From Ichthyophthirius multifiliis (lineage: Eukaryota; Ciliophora; Oligohymenophorea; Hymenostomatida): 64,000 nt of DNA. The translations under genes were made by a program, and so were the position numbers. This document shows positions 51,960 to 63,778 of the stretch, piece by piece. Position 1 is the stretch's first letter. Each line of letters opens with the position of its first letter. Where the stretch lies: the NCBI RefSeq assembly GCF_000220395.1, contig NW_004086059.1, forward strand, positions 124,001 to 188,000. Reading direction: 5' to 3'. The notes under the pieces are model-generated. The model was not told the origin of the DNA. It saw nothing but the letters and a program-made list of their open reading frames with translations, and ran no database searches.

Positions 51960-53485
51960 ATGTCAGTTTCTTATTTAAAACCTTCCTTATTTGAAAGTGC
52001 TTCACCTCATTTATTTGCTTAAAATTCTTAGGTTTCCCCTTATCCTTAAAACTCTCCTCCCAGAAAAGCCTTTTAACCTGATAAAGAAAAGCAATTTATA
52101 AATGAAAAAAAAGATAAATTAATAAACGATTTTTATGAAAAGTATCTTAAAAATGCTTCCTAAAAAGATAATTTCAAAAAAGTTACTTATGCTGATGGCG
52201 CTAGCTATATAGGTCAAATGTCAAATGACACAATAAAATAAGGAAAAGGAATCTATACGTAAATATTTATTATACTTTATCTTTATTTATAGCTTTTAAT
52301 ATTTTCTTTTGTAGATATCCAAATGGTGATCAATATTTAGGCGATTGGAAAGATGACATTTTCAATGGAAAAGGTATTTATATTTTTACTATAGGTGAAA
52401 TTTATGAAGGAGAATTGTAGAATGGCTATAAGCATGGTATTGGATCGTAAAAAAAATAGCAATTTCAATAAAAATAATTATTTTTCTGAAAAATAAAAAT
52501 AAAAATTAGTTATTATTATTCCAACGGAAATTTTTATGAAGGGGAATGGTTTGAAGACAAAAAGGAAAACAGGGGAATATATATATACAAAACAACAGGT
52601 GAGAAATATGAAGGATTATGGAAAAATGGTGAAAGACATGGGAAAGGTACTTACTATTATGCATTTGGTGATAAATATGAAGGAGAGTAAATAAGAAAGC
52701 TATTAATTATTTTTTATTAAAATAACAAAAAAAAGATGGGAAAATGGTTTCAAATCAGGTTTTGGAATATTGTATTATTCTTCAGGCGCATAATATGAAG
52801 GAGAATGGTAAAGAGATTTAGCAAACGGTAAAGGAACAATGAATTATGCGAATAAAGATAGATATGAAGGAGAGGTAAAATAATTTTTTTAATTTTAAAT
52901 TTAAAAATATAAATAAAAGTGGTTTGATGGTGTTAAATAAGGTTATGGAATTTACTTTTTTAAAGATGGAGGAAGATTTGAAGGAGATTGGTTAAGAGAT
53001 TACATGAATGGAATGGGCTAATTTAATAGTGCAAATGGAGATGTTTATTAAGGGGAATTCAAAGAAGGTGAGAAAAGTGGTGTTGGAGTTATTTAATATG
53101 CAAATGGAGATTTATATGAAGGAGAATTCTAAAATGATAAAATTCATGGGTTAGGTACTATGACTATATAAAATGGAGATATTTATTCTGGCGAATGGAA
53201 ACAAGGAGTCAAAAGTGGAAGAGGTTAATACTAATTCGCTTCATAAGATGTTTATGAGGGATATTGGGCTAATGGAATAAGATAAGGTAAAGGTATATAT
53301 AAATGGAAAACAGGAGAAACCTTCATTGGAGAATGGAAAGCTGATAAAATGAATGGATTTGGGGTATTTTATTTATTTTATTTATTTATTTATTATAATT
53401 TTTTTAGTAATTTATTAAAGTTGATGGAACAGTCTATGAAGGATTTTTACAAAATGATATGGTTGTCAAAAATGATGCTATTTGA
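51960..53485 (+). CDS. MORN-repeat protein
   Basis: ATG 51960 to TGA 53483-53485. After an N-terminal region of about 90 residues with proline-rich motifs come at least twelve MORN repeats of about 23 residues. Examples are YPNGDQYLGDWKDD, YEGEWFEDKKENRG, YEGLWKNGERHGKG, YEGEWQRDLANGKG, YEGEFQNDKIHGLG and FIGEWKADKMNGFG. Five or so short introns interrupt it (the first at 52259-52314, 56 bp), several falling between the E and W of consecutive repeats. MORN arrays bind membranes or act as spacers in cytoskeletal and ciliary proteins such as the radial-spoke RSPH1/RSPH10B group. This one is a pure repeat protein with no kinase or other catalytic domain. The specific orthologue is not clear. Confidence 0.88.
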
Positions 53486-53584
53486 AAATTTTATATAATT
53501 TTATATAAAATGTTAAAATATACTAATGTTTATTTTTTTATTTTATTTCGTTTTTTTTGTTTAATTAAATTTTTTATTTATTTT

Positions 53585-56212
53585 TCATAATTTTTTTAAT
53601 TTTTTTATTTTATGTTTATATTCCCCTTTTATTGAAAATTGTTCTTTTGTTTTTTATATTATTATTTCTACTTGCTATTCATTTATTTTAATATTTTTAA
53701 ATATTAAATTATTATTTATATTCTATAGTTAAATATTATTATTTTCTTCTTTTTAGTTATAAATTATTTTCTATTAAGTTTCATTATTTTGAAAATCAGA
53801 TTAAAAACATTATTTATCCTCTAATAAATTTGTAATAACTTCAAAATACTATTCACAATTTTTGTTGAAATCACAAAATAAAATCAAAGGTTTATTACAT
53901 TAAGAATTTTAAAGAAAACAAACTCCAAAAATAATTTTTCCTGGTATAAAAATAAAATACTAAAGATTAAACTTAAAATGATTTTCTCCATCCAAAAAAC
54001 AATCCAAATTATTTTAAAAAAAAAATTCAATTTACTTTTTAAAATCTCCAAAACCATAAATCTATACATCACTAAAAAATTCTTTTTAATTATTATAAGC
54101 TTTCTAAAAAGCATTTTAAATGTCTTAAACTCCTTCTAATAATACAAAAAACTTTTCTAAATCATCCAAAGTCTCATTATTATTTGCCAAAAATTCCCTA
54201 AATAATTCTTCAATAAACGACTTCTAATATTATTCATCAAATAAATTATCCTTATCTTTTAAAGATTTCAAAACCAAATTCTATATTTTTTCTAATAATT
54301 ATTAATTTTCTATCTTACAATAAGGTTTTAAACTTCCCATAATTTGTTCCAAATAAAAGCCTAACTCTTCTTAAAAGTTAACCTTTTAGCAATTCACAAA
54401 TTCAAATTCTATAATATCATTTATCCCTAAAATATTTGAAAGCAATTTTTCCCTATCCAGACATTAATTTTTAAACATTCCTGCAAAGAAAAGAACTATT
54501 TCTAATGATTTGATTCCTTTTAAAGTTTCATGTTCTTATCTAAGGACAGACCTGGATATACATTCGACTAAAAATTCAATAGGAAAAGGGTATTAAGGTA
54601 TATAATTAACAGAATTAAAACTAGGAACGAGTAAAAAAATACATAAAAAAGGTTATAAACTTAATAATTCTTCAACTTATTTTTTTGCACTTTCCAAATT
54701 GTAATTCTTATCTAATAAAATTACTTTATTTTCTTTTAATTTTTCTTATACTTCCTTTTTGAATATATAATTCGCTCTTTTTCCTGTCCTTTCAAATTTT
54801 TCTTCAAAATTTCCTTTTTTTTCTTTTTTCATTTCCTATTCTCTTATCGAATCTGAACTTATGATTTCCACTTAAACACCTTTTTTTGTCCAAGTTTCCT
54901 TTATTTTTCTAAAAAATATACTTTTTCCCATTCCAGGTATTCCCAAAGGTAATAAAACAAATTAATTTACATTTTTTTATTCAGAAACTTAAAAAGTTTA
55001 TCCTTAGAAAGTATTCTTTGGCCATAAATACCCTTTTAAGGATTTTATTTATTCCAAAGATTCTAAATTAAGTTCCTTTTTTTAATTTTCATAATAAATA
55101 ATAGCATTTAAAAGCACCAAAAAAAATTATGAAGCGAATTCTTGATTTATAAATATATTTTTTTCAACAAAATCAAATATTTTTAATCCCAACATTATAT
55201 AAAAATTTATAGGAAAATCCAAACAATTTTTTTTCGAAATTCCTTTGATTTCCCTTACGTATTTTTAAAGGAAAAATCCTTTATTTAAGCATTTCTTTTG
55301 AATAAAAAGTTTTAGTTTTTCCCTTAATTTTCTTAATATTTTATATTCAATGTTCTTTATTTTCCAAATGCCCATAAGTTCTTTATTTTCTTTATAAAAA
55401 TATAAAACTTCGCCTTCGCAAACATTTTTTTATTTATTTTTTCCTTCATAAACTTCCGTTTAAACATCTAAAACTTAATTATGGAATTTTTAAAAATCTT
55501 CAAAAGGACCTAATTACTTAATTGATACAAACTTTAATTAAAATTATTCAAAGAAAGATTAAGAAATAACAGGATAAACGATATTTTATCCCTAATTAAT
55601 AGCATAAAAAACAATCTAAGGCTCTTAATATTCTACAAGGTGTAGGTTCTACTGATTTCCTACAAACTCGCCTATTAAAGTATATTTTTTATCTGAAATA
55701 TAATCCGTTAATTTATCCAATAAATCCGTATTTAAAAATCCTATTTCTTAAAACCAATAAAAAGCGATTTATTTTGCAAAAGAAAATCTTAGATGTTCAT
55801 AAAGAATTATCTATGATTAATTTTATGCAACTAAACTAACATTTTTCGAGCAAATTATCCAAGAACCGATTTCTTTTGAAAAAGAAATCTATACGTTTTC
55901 TCCATTTAGCTTTTCTGTTCGAAAAAAAGAAATATTATTTTCAAAAATAATCGAATCTTTTGCATTTAGGTCGTAAAATTTCTTTAAACCTCGTCTTATA
56001 AATTAATATTCATCATTTATTTTCATTATAGTATTCCCTCTATGGATATTTTGTAAATAAAATGGGTCTTTTTTATATATTTTTTCTTCGTTTTAACTCA
56101 TTTATATATCAATAATTGTTATTTCATGATTATATGGAACTTAATATTCTTTTATGAATAAGTTTTAGTCTGATTTTGATTTTTCGTATAGAGTTTTGGG
56201 ATGCATTTACAT
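53585..56212 (-). CDS. RNL/Trl1-type tRNA ligase (ligase plus polynucleotide kinase)
   Basis: A single exon of about 875 codons from ATG 56212 to TGA 53587-53585. The N-terminal half has the nucleotidyltransferase motif KLNGENVQISF with the AMP-accepting lysine, then YTLIGEFVGN. Motifs IV-V follow as EGEVLYFYKEN and WKIKNIEYKILRKLREK, as in Rnl1-type and plant tRNA ligases. The second half has a P-loop (GIPGMGKSIFFRK) and a Walker-like VILLDKNYNL. The family kinase segment PYPFPIEFLVECISRSVLRQ then reads as in RNL kinases that phosphorylate RNA 5' ends. The C-terminal third should be the cyclic phosphodiesterase, but no HxT pair is visible where the CNKP segment lies, so that activity may be lost or supplied elsewhere. 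Such ligases seal tRNA exons and, in yeast and plants, HAC1/bZIP60 mRNA. Confidence 0.72.
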
Positions 56213-56319
56213 TTGATATTTTGTTTGTTTGATTTTTTATGATTTTTTTTTAATTTTATATATATATTTTTTATATTATGTAGAAAAAAATAAAATACAT
56301 GTTAATATTAATAATTTTA

Positions 56320-58541
56320 TCAAGCTTTATTTTTTTATTTATCTTTCTTTTTTGAAGGTGCTTTCATCATTTCTTTTCTGATTTAAAAAAGCTCTTATTT
56401 AGTTTTTTCTTTTTTTTCTTAATTAGAAACTTCACTATAATCTTGAGTTTTTCTTGCTAATTCAGTTTTATTTTTTATAAAAGTTTCCGCCAGACTATCA
56501 CTATTTTCCCCAAAATTTGCAGTCATTTCATATTTTTTTAAAGATTATTTCCTATCTTAAGACTAATAAAAATATAAAAATAAATTTTTAACAAAAATAT
56601 TACTCTTTCCATTTCTGAAAAAGAATAACTTAATTCAGAACTTGGAGACAATTATTACTAAAGTTAATTTTATCTTTATTTTTAGAATTTTTCTTCCGAA
56701 AAAGTATTATTATCTGGCATTTTTTCAGTAAAATCGCTTTAGTTTTTCTCAAAAAATTAATTTTCATCACGATTTTTTCTCCTTTAACTTGAAGGGAACT
56801 CTTCTTTTTAATAATTATCATATATATTTTAATTATAATTTTCATTTATTTTATTTTCATAAGAGTTATACTGGTTTTCACCCCCCATATTATTGTTATT
56901 TATTCCCAAAAATTCATCCAATAATTAATTTGCTTTTTTAATTTTATCAGGATTATTTGTATAAATTATTTTCTTGTTTTTTTTCTAAGAACTATTACCA
57001 AAAAGACTCTATTACTATTAAAATTGAAGATTTTTTCTTTCTTTTTCCAAATTTTAAAGATATTCTTCTTATTCTTATATATATTTCTTTATATCAATTC
57101 TATTTTGACTATCTTTATGAACTTCTTCTTTATTTTTTAAATTTTCGTCCTTTTTTTTTAATGTTTCATATAAAAAATCACCTTCTTCAATTTATTTATT
57201 CTCTTCTTCTTCTACTTCATCTTCTTTTTCCACAGAAATGAATTTTATTTATTTCTTTGGTTTTTTTAAACTATTTTTATCATCTTTGATTTCATACGAA
57301 TTATAGCCATTCGGAATTTCTTCCTTTTAAGAAGTACATTTTAAAGGATTACTATCTAATGGTGGTTTTCGATAAATTTTAACATTTTTCTATTTTTTTT
57401 AAGCCTTTTCTATTACTTTTTTCTCAAAATCTTATACTTTTGAGTCTTTTTTAGGAATTTCTTCATGAGTCCATGAAGCATTTGGTCCAAAAAATTTTTT
57501 TTCGAATTCTTTTTCGACTTAATTTTTCGTAAAAACTTCATTTTGAATACTAACAAGGCTTTTTTTTAACCTATTTTTCTATCTTTAATTTCCTACTACT
57601 TAATTTTCTATTAGGTTTGAACAAAATCTTCTAAAAGCTTCTTTTATTTTTCCTTTTCTAATGCTTCCTTATGTCTTTCTTGATTTTTTTCTTTCGAAGT
57701 TTTTCTTTTTAAAAGTTTTTCCATATTTTCTTGTTAAGTTCTTTCATATTCTTTTATGGCATTTTCAATAGCTTTAATTTTTTTATTTATTATTAAAAAA
57801 AACCAAAAATTAATTTTTTTATTACCATTTTCTTTATCTTCCTATTTAATAACTATTGGATTGTGGAAATAAGTTTTTGAAAAGTCAATATTTTTTAAAT
57901 AATTTTTTTTATTTTCAGTTTCTGTATATTATAAAGGATCTTCTTCTTCGTTTTTTTCTCCTCTCTTTTCTTTGTATTTTTTTGCTTTTTTACGTTCTTC
58001 TGCTTCGATTTTTTCTTTTATTTCTTTTTTTCTTTAAAAATCTTCTTTTTCTTTATATATCAAATCATATTTTTCTATTTTTTAACGTTCTTTTGCTTAT
58101 TAAGTTCTTATTTTTTAATTTTAAGTCCATATTTATTGTTTTTCTGCCTTCAATTGTTATTCTATAAGCATTATTTCTTCCATTTCTTATGCTTCTTTAT
58201 GTGCTTTTCCTAATTCTTCCTCTTATTTTTGTCTTTCTTCTTCCAAAGATTATTTAAGCTATTTTAAACGCAAATATTCTTAATATTTTTATTCTCTATC
58301 TTCTTATTCTTTCATTTTTTAGGATTATGCCTTTACATCGTTTGATATTTATTTACTTATTTCTCGTTCTTATTATCGAATCTTTTTAGATTTATATTTT
58401 AATTTATTAAAAAATTTAAATTACTTCTTATAATCTTGAACATTTTAAACTTTATTACGCTTTTTAATTAAAATCTTACCATTCAGAAGTTCCTATAAAA
58501 GCCGTTTTTAAAAAAGATTTTTAAAGAATAGCTTATTGCAT
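56320..58541 (-). CDS. Charged coiled-coil protein, unrecognised
   Basis: The minus strand carries about 700 codons ending at TGA 56322-56320 with a basic tail (KAPSKKKDKQKNKA). The N-terminal half is a very long Glu/Lys/Gln coil (SLEEERQKQEEELGKAHKEA, KEKIEAEERKKAKKYKEK). The centre has FFGPNASWTHEEIPKKDS and a Tyr/Asn-rich segment with MGGENQY. The C-terminal piece reads NFGENSDSLAETFIKNKTEL. Introns of about 41-55 bp are inferred near 57771-57826 and 56570-56610. The start is unsure. ATG 58541 (MQQAILQKSF) is plausible, but the coil frame begins in another phase near 58500. Family unknown to me; a cytoskeletal role is inferred only from the coil. Confidence 0.66.
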
Positions 58542-58580
58542 TTTAATATTTATATATAGGAAAATATTTAAAAAAAATTT

Positions 58581-58615
<35 letters not shown>

Positions 58616-58979
58616 ATTGAATTTGAAAAAATAAATAAAATAATAATATTTTATTTTATTTTTTAAATAAAATTAATTTTAAATAAAAGTTAAATTTTTA
58701 CTTTTTTTTTTTTTTTTTATAATAAAATTTTTTAATCAATAAAAACAACTTTATTAATCAAATCACATATTTAGTTAAATTAAAGAGTATATTTTTATAT
58801 TAAAATTTTAGTAATTGTATTATTTCTAATAATTAATAGAGTAGTTTTTAAAAAATAGAGGAAAAATAGCTAAAATTAATTAATTTCAATATATTAAAAT
58901 TTTTAATATATATATGTATATATAACAATTAATACTAATTTAAAATAAATATAAATATAAACATAGAAATAAATAAAAA
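58542..58979. other. Divergent spacer with long A run
   Basis: Contains a 29-base A homopolymer (58585-58613) and later a T run. It lies between divergent starts (charged coiled-coil gene on the minus strand, ANP32-like gene on the plus strand). Nothing else is seen. Confidence 0.6.
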
Positions 58980-59906
58980 ATGAATTAATTAAGTTATTAA
59001 TTACAAATAATTGACCAATAAACAGAAGATAAATAAACAGAATAAATCATAATATTAGATAATTTAAAAATCTATAAAATACCATAATAAATAAAGCTAA
59101 AATTAGAATAATATAAAAGCTTAAAATAATTATCAATATGCAAAACAAATTTATAAAATTTGGAAAACTTTCCGAATTTGCCTCAGCTAATACATTTAGA
59201 ATTAAATAATAACAAAATAAACGGAAATTAAATAAAACATTTACTTCATTTAAAGCAATTAGAATTATTATCTCTTTAAAATAATTTTATTGACTCTTTA
59301 TAACATATTAATCCTTTAAAATTTTTACCGAAATTAACTGAATTAATACTCTTGGGAAATTATATTTGTAAATTTAAAGAATATAGAACTTATATTTTCA
59401 AGAATATACTATAATTATTAATTTTAGATGATTTAAATGAAAATAGCGAATAAATTTAAACTGAAGAAATTGAAAATAATAATGAATAGAAATAGAATGA
59501 TCAGACAAGTTAATAAAACAATGAATAAAATAATGATCCCCAAAATCAAAATTTGTAATAAGATTTAGAAAAATATGATGAAAATTACGAAAATTTAAAC
59601 TAAGAAAATTAAGAAGAAGTTGAATATAAAATTCAAGAAAAATCAATAGATACAAATGAGAATGAAGAATTTTTAGAAAATTCCTAAGAAAATTTAGAAA
59701 ATATTAATGAAGAATCATTCGAAGATAATAATGAAGAAAATGAAGAAGATATCGAAGAAGATCATGAATATTAATAAGAGATAGATTACTAAGAAAGTAG
59801 TGAATAAAAATAAAATCAAGAATACTCTAAAGAGGAATAAAGCTGGGATTAAATAGAAGATATAGAAGGTTCTTCTACAAATAATAAAAAGTAGAAATTA
59901 AAATGA
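58980..59906 (+). CDS. ANP32: ANP32-like acidic leucine-rich nuclear phosphoprotein
   Basis: A single exon of 308 codons from ATG 58980 to TGA 59904-59906. It has an N-terminal LRR domain of about 140 residues (LSICKTNLQNLENFPNLPQL, LELNNNKI, LELLSLQNNFI, LILLGNYI), closed by a cap with KFKEYRTYIF and LLILDDLNEN. The rest is a long acidic and Asn/Gln-rich tail with runs of Glu and Asp (EENEEDIEEDHEYQQEID). This is the ANP32 layout, except that the tail is lengthened by glutamines encoded by TAA/TAG. ANP32 proteins act in chromatin, phosphatase inhibition and mRNA export. The tail ends with a short basic KKQKLK, a likely nuclear-localisation signal. Confidence 0.82.
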
Positions 59907-60194
59907 TTTTAATGTATTTATTTTATATGTTAACAAAAGTATATTAGTAATAAAGAAATAATTTATAAATAATACTGTTATTATCAAACATTTTCAATTG
60001 AAACTAATATTATTTTTATCAATAAAAATAAAAAAATATTTTAAATCAATATTAATACTATTTTTAAAAGGAAAAAATAAATAATTTATTTTATTTATAT
60101 TGGTTTTTTTTTAAAAAAAAGTACTTTTTTGTAAAAAATATATATATTAATTAATTTTTTTCTTTTATATTTAAATTGTTTTTTATTAATTAAA

Positions 60195-60452
60195 TCATTG
60201 TTTTAAATCCATTTTTTTATTAAGTTTTTGCTGTAAATAAAATATGTTATTACCTCTAATAAATATTTCTCCATATTTATTTTTTAATTCTGAATTCTCG
60301 AATTCCTCTGCTTATTATAATACTACATTCATTAAACCATCAAATGTTGCTAAAACACCTACATATTCGCTTCCATTATGTAACTTTACGCTTACTAATC
60401 TTCCCATTATCTATTTTAAAAAATCTGTTGGGTTTCTTTTTGGTTTGTTCAT
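60195..60452 (-). CDS. LSM6: LSm6, U6 snRNA-associated Sm-like protein
   Basis: A single exon of 85 codons from ATG 60452 to TGA 60197-60195. It is recognisable across its length: NPTDFLKQIMGRLVSVKLHN, then YVGVLATFDGLMNVVLQQ (Sm1) and KYGEIFIRGNNIFYL (Sm2). The motifs GxLxxxDxxMN and IRGNN are intact. LSm6 forms the LSm2-8 ring on U6 snRNA in the nucleus and the LSm1-7 ring in mRNA decay. Length is normal. Two in-frame TAA codons at the conserved LQQAEE position translate as Gln, good evidence for the code. Confidence 0.95.
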
Positions 60453-61608
60453 ATATTTTATTTAAGTATTAATATTTTTTAATAAATATTAAATTTTATA
60501 TAGATCTTTAAATATAATAAATATATATATCTTTTTTCTAATTAATTTATAAATAATATTTTTTTAATATTTAATATATATATATATATATATAATATTA
60601 TTTATTTTTATGTTTTTTATTCATTAAATAGTGAAATTATGTTAATAAAATAATATTATGAACTCATATTGACTATATAATTTAATATATATAAAATAAA
60701 TATCATAATATTTATATTATAAATATAAGTATAGAATTATAATTAACTATATTTATAAAATGCAATAATTTTTTTATGATTTATATATTATAATAATTTA
60801 TAATTTACACAATAAAACTTTTATTACAAAATATTTAATAAGCAAGCAATCAAAATTTTAAAATTAAAATAACTTTAATTAATATATTAGAAAATAAATA
60901 AATTATTAACTCAAAATGATTAATTTTATTTATAAGAAAGAGAAAAAAATTATTTAATTTAAACTTTGTAAAAACAAAAAATTCTATTTATGTCTATTAT
61001 ATAAATATCGACTATAATTAAATGATAATTAAATATTTATATTAATGGAATTTGTTACTACAGACAATAATTAAATTATTTTAATCATTAATAATTATAT
61101 TATAATAAAACCATAAAAATAAGAACTTGAAAAAAACTAGTTTTTTAAAATAGCTACTATGAATAAATTATTCAAGATATAGAAAAAATAAAAAACAATC
61201 ATAAAAATATAAAGATTGAATATTTTAAAGCCTTATATATTAAAAACAATAAATAATTGATAATTATTAATAACTAAAATTTAGAAATAGCAATATAATA
61301 AATATAAATAATAATTTAAAATATAATAAGCTATTTTTATTTTCTTATGAAAACCTATAAAATAATAATTTTTATTTTATTAGAGATAATTTAAAAGAGT
61401 TTTATTATAAATATAAATCTATATATAATTAGATATATAATAAATAATAATAATAAAAAAAAAAGAAATATTTTATGTATATATAACTTTAAAGTAAATT
61501 AAAATTAATATATATAATTAATATTTTTTATAATTTATTTTAAAAACTAAAATCTTATTTATAAAGTATTTTATTTAATTAAAATTAAAACTATATTTCT
61601 AAAAGTAA
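60453..61608. other. Intergenic AT-rich region
   Basis: About 1.15 kb of nearly pure AT sequence, apart from the doubtful small ORF at 61045-61260. It includes a 16-bp perfect palindrome (AAAAAACTAGTTTTTT) near 61130. Confidence 0.5.
61045..61260 (+). CDS. Doubtful small ORF, 71 codons
   Basis: ATG 61045 to TGA 61258-61260, encoding MEFVTTDNNQIILIINN and a Lys/Ile-rich rest. The start is slightly less AT-rich than the surroundings. With a single stop codon in AT-rich DNA, a frame of this length is expected by chance, so support is weak. Confidence 0.2.
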
Positions 61609-63489
61609 ATGGAAAATGTATTTATTTAAATTCCAGAAATTTATCCAAAAATATTATCTTAATTTGAAATTATAAATCAAAACATTTTTGACTCTTTTTA
61701 AACATACTAAATAAAAACAAAAGAAAAATTTTATATATTAACTATTCGAGAAAACAATTTATAAAATTAAATATAAGAAGAAAACTTAACAAATTTATAT
61801 TTAGATTTACAATATTCACCTTATTAGTACTTACATTAATTCCCTATTCTCACAAAATATAATGAATATACTTATAAAACATAAAAAAGTATAATTAGAC
61901 TTATTTAAAATACCCCTAAAAGTCGGTTAACTTAAAATAACATTGAATTATTCGGATAAATAGGTGAAGTTCTTGGAAAACAGCAACTTATAATGCAAAA
62001 ATATAAAAATAACTACATTTAAACTCGAGAAAATAATTCAACTTGGGATTTAAAAAATTTCCTTTAATTAAAATGCAAGACAAAAAATATAAAGGATATA
62101 GAAATACTTTTAATAGTGAACTTTTTTTTAGAAAAATATGAAGAAAAAGTTCAGCCTATTAAAAAGAATCTTCCTCATGAAATAATACATGGAGATTTTA
62201 ATGAATATAATTTGCTTTTTTAACATGAAAGGCTATCAGGTATAATAGATTTTAATGACATGGTATTTTCTTGTCGTATTTTTGATATTGCAATATGTAT
62301 TGCTTATTAAATATTAATAAATAATAATAATATACAAGAAACAATTGATAAAATAATTAAAGGCTATACAAAATACATTAATCTTTCGAAATAAGAAATG
62401 TTAATGCTTCCTTTTTTGATTGGGTGTAGATTAAGTACTACTTGTATTATTGCAGCAGAAAAAAAAGTACTTTTTCCAAATATTGCATATTTTTTTAATT
62501 CTTCTGAGAGAGCAGAAATTACAATAAAAAAATATTTTAGAATTATCCATGTCGTTTTTCCTGATTTTATTTAGGATTCTTAAAATTTATTTTTAGATTG
62601 TAGTGGTAATTTGAAGGTTTTTGGAAGTATTTCTAATCAAAATTAAAAAAAATATTTTGATATTTGGAAAAAGCATCTTCCGGATGAAATCGAAGAAGTA
62701 TATTTTATCAAAAATAAGGATTGTTTGTATAAAATTATTGAAATTTTAGAAAAATAAAGAAAAAGTTTTTATATAGGTAATGAAAAAAATATTTAAAATT
62801 AAATCTATGTCGAATAAAATGAAAATTCCATTGTTTTTTTAAGTAATTTTATTATTCAAAATCAAGTTTTAAACTGGAATTTAATCGTAGATGGATATCT
62901 GCCTTTTTGTAATGATGAAATTCTTAAAGAGTTACTCATATTAACTAAATTAAGGTAAAATAACTTAATTATTTTTAACGAAACTTTTAGTGGGTTCGGT
63001 AGATTGGGAATAAATTATATTTTTTGGGGATTCTAAAGAATAAATTTTGTACCTGATATTGCTTTTTGGGAAGGAAATTGTGACTTTGGATGTGTTTTGT
63101 TTTGCAAAAAAGGGCTTTTGGATGATTTTAAAGAAATTATGGAAAACATTTAGGCTTCTTAGAATTAGATAATTTAAATTTGTGAATTTCTAGAGGTTTG
63201 GGAAGAATTTAATTTGAGTTCTAATATAAAATAATAAGGTGATTTATTTAATAGACTTATTTTAGAATAAAAATTAATATAAAAATGGGAAATTTAGGGA
63301 TTATATTGGAGTTTAGAAATAGATACTTATTAAGATATATTTGTGTAAAAAATGAAAGAAAGATAAATTTTATGTATGTAAAATAATAAGAATTAAATAG
63401 ATATTTTACCTCCTTTATTTATTTAGAAAACGGATGTAGAATATATATTTAATTAGATTTGTGATATTTTAAAATTTATAAATCAATGA
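61609..63489 (+). CDS. Hydroxylysine-kinase-like (APH fold) fused to a degenerate class III aminotransferase/phospholyase
   Basis: A single exon of 626 codons from ATG 61609 to TGA 63487-63489. The N-terminal half is an aminoglycoside-phosphotransferase-fold kinase. Its catalytic loop reads IHGDFNEYNLLF and its metal-binding motif IIDFNDM, and the N-lobe carries a VRL-like segment (SIIRLIQNTPKSRL), as in hydroxylysine kinase. The C-terminal half follows the class III PLP fold of AGXT2L phospholyases: LIIFNETFSGFGRLG corresponds to the DEVQxGFGR motif, and FVPDIAFWEGN to PDIVTxGK. The PLP-pairing aspartate is Asn and the Schiff-base lysine is missing, so this half is probably catalytically dead. 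In animals hydroxylysine kinase and phosphohydroxylysine phospholyase act in series, so the fusion makes pathway sense. Substrate is not proven. Confidence 0.72.
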
Positions 63490-63778
63490 AATTTGTTGTT
63501 GCTATATATTATTTTATATAAATTATAGATACAAAAATATTATAATTTATTTATTTTCTTTTACTAAAAACGATGTAATTAAAAATTTTAGAAATAAATA
63601 TTCTTAAAATTAATTATTATATAAAAAGTATATTATATATTATTATTATATATATATATTTATATTTTGCAATTAAAAAATAAAAGTACTTTTTTAATCT
63701 AAAAACTCTTTTTATTTTTTCTAAATATTACTAATATACATAATATATAAAAATTTGTTAAAATAAAAAAACTATCTA
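63490..63778. other. Intergenic spacer
   Basis: Short AT-rich spacer with a TA-rich stretch near 63630-63660. No gene. Confidence 0.6.

Noticed and set aside
56957-58167. Plus-strand Phe/Leu-rich ORFs that look like membrane proteins
   Set aside because: Antisense of a Glu/Lys-rich coiled coil (CTT/TTC/TTT opposite AAG/GAA/AAA); no independent support.
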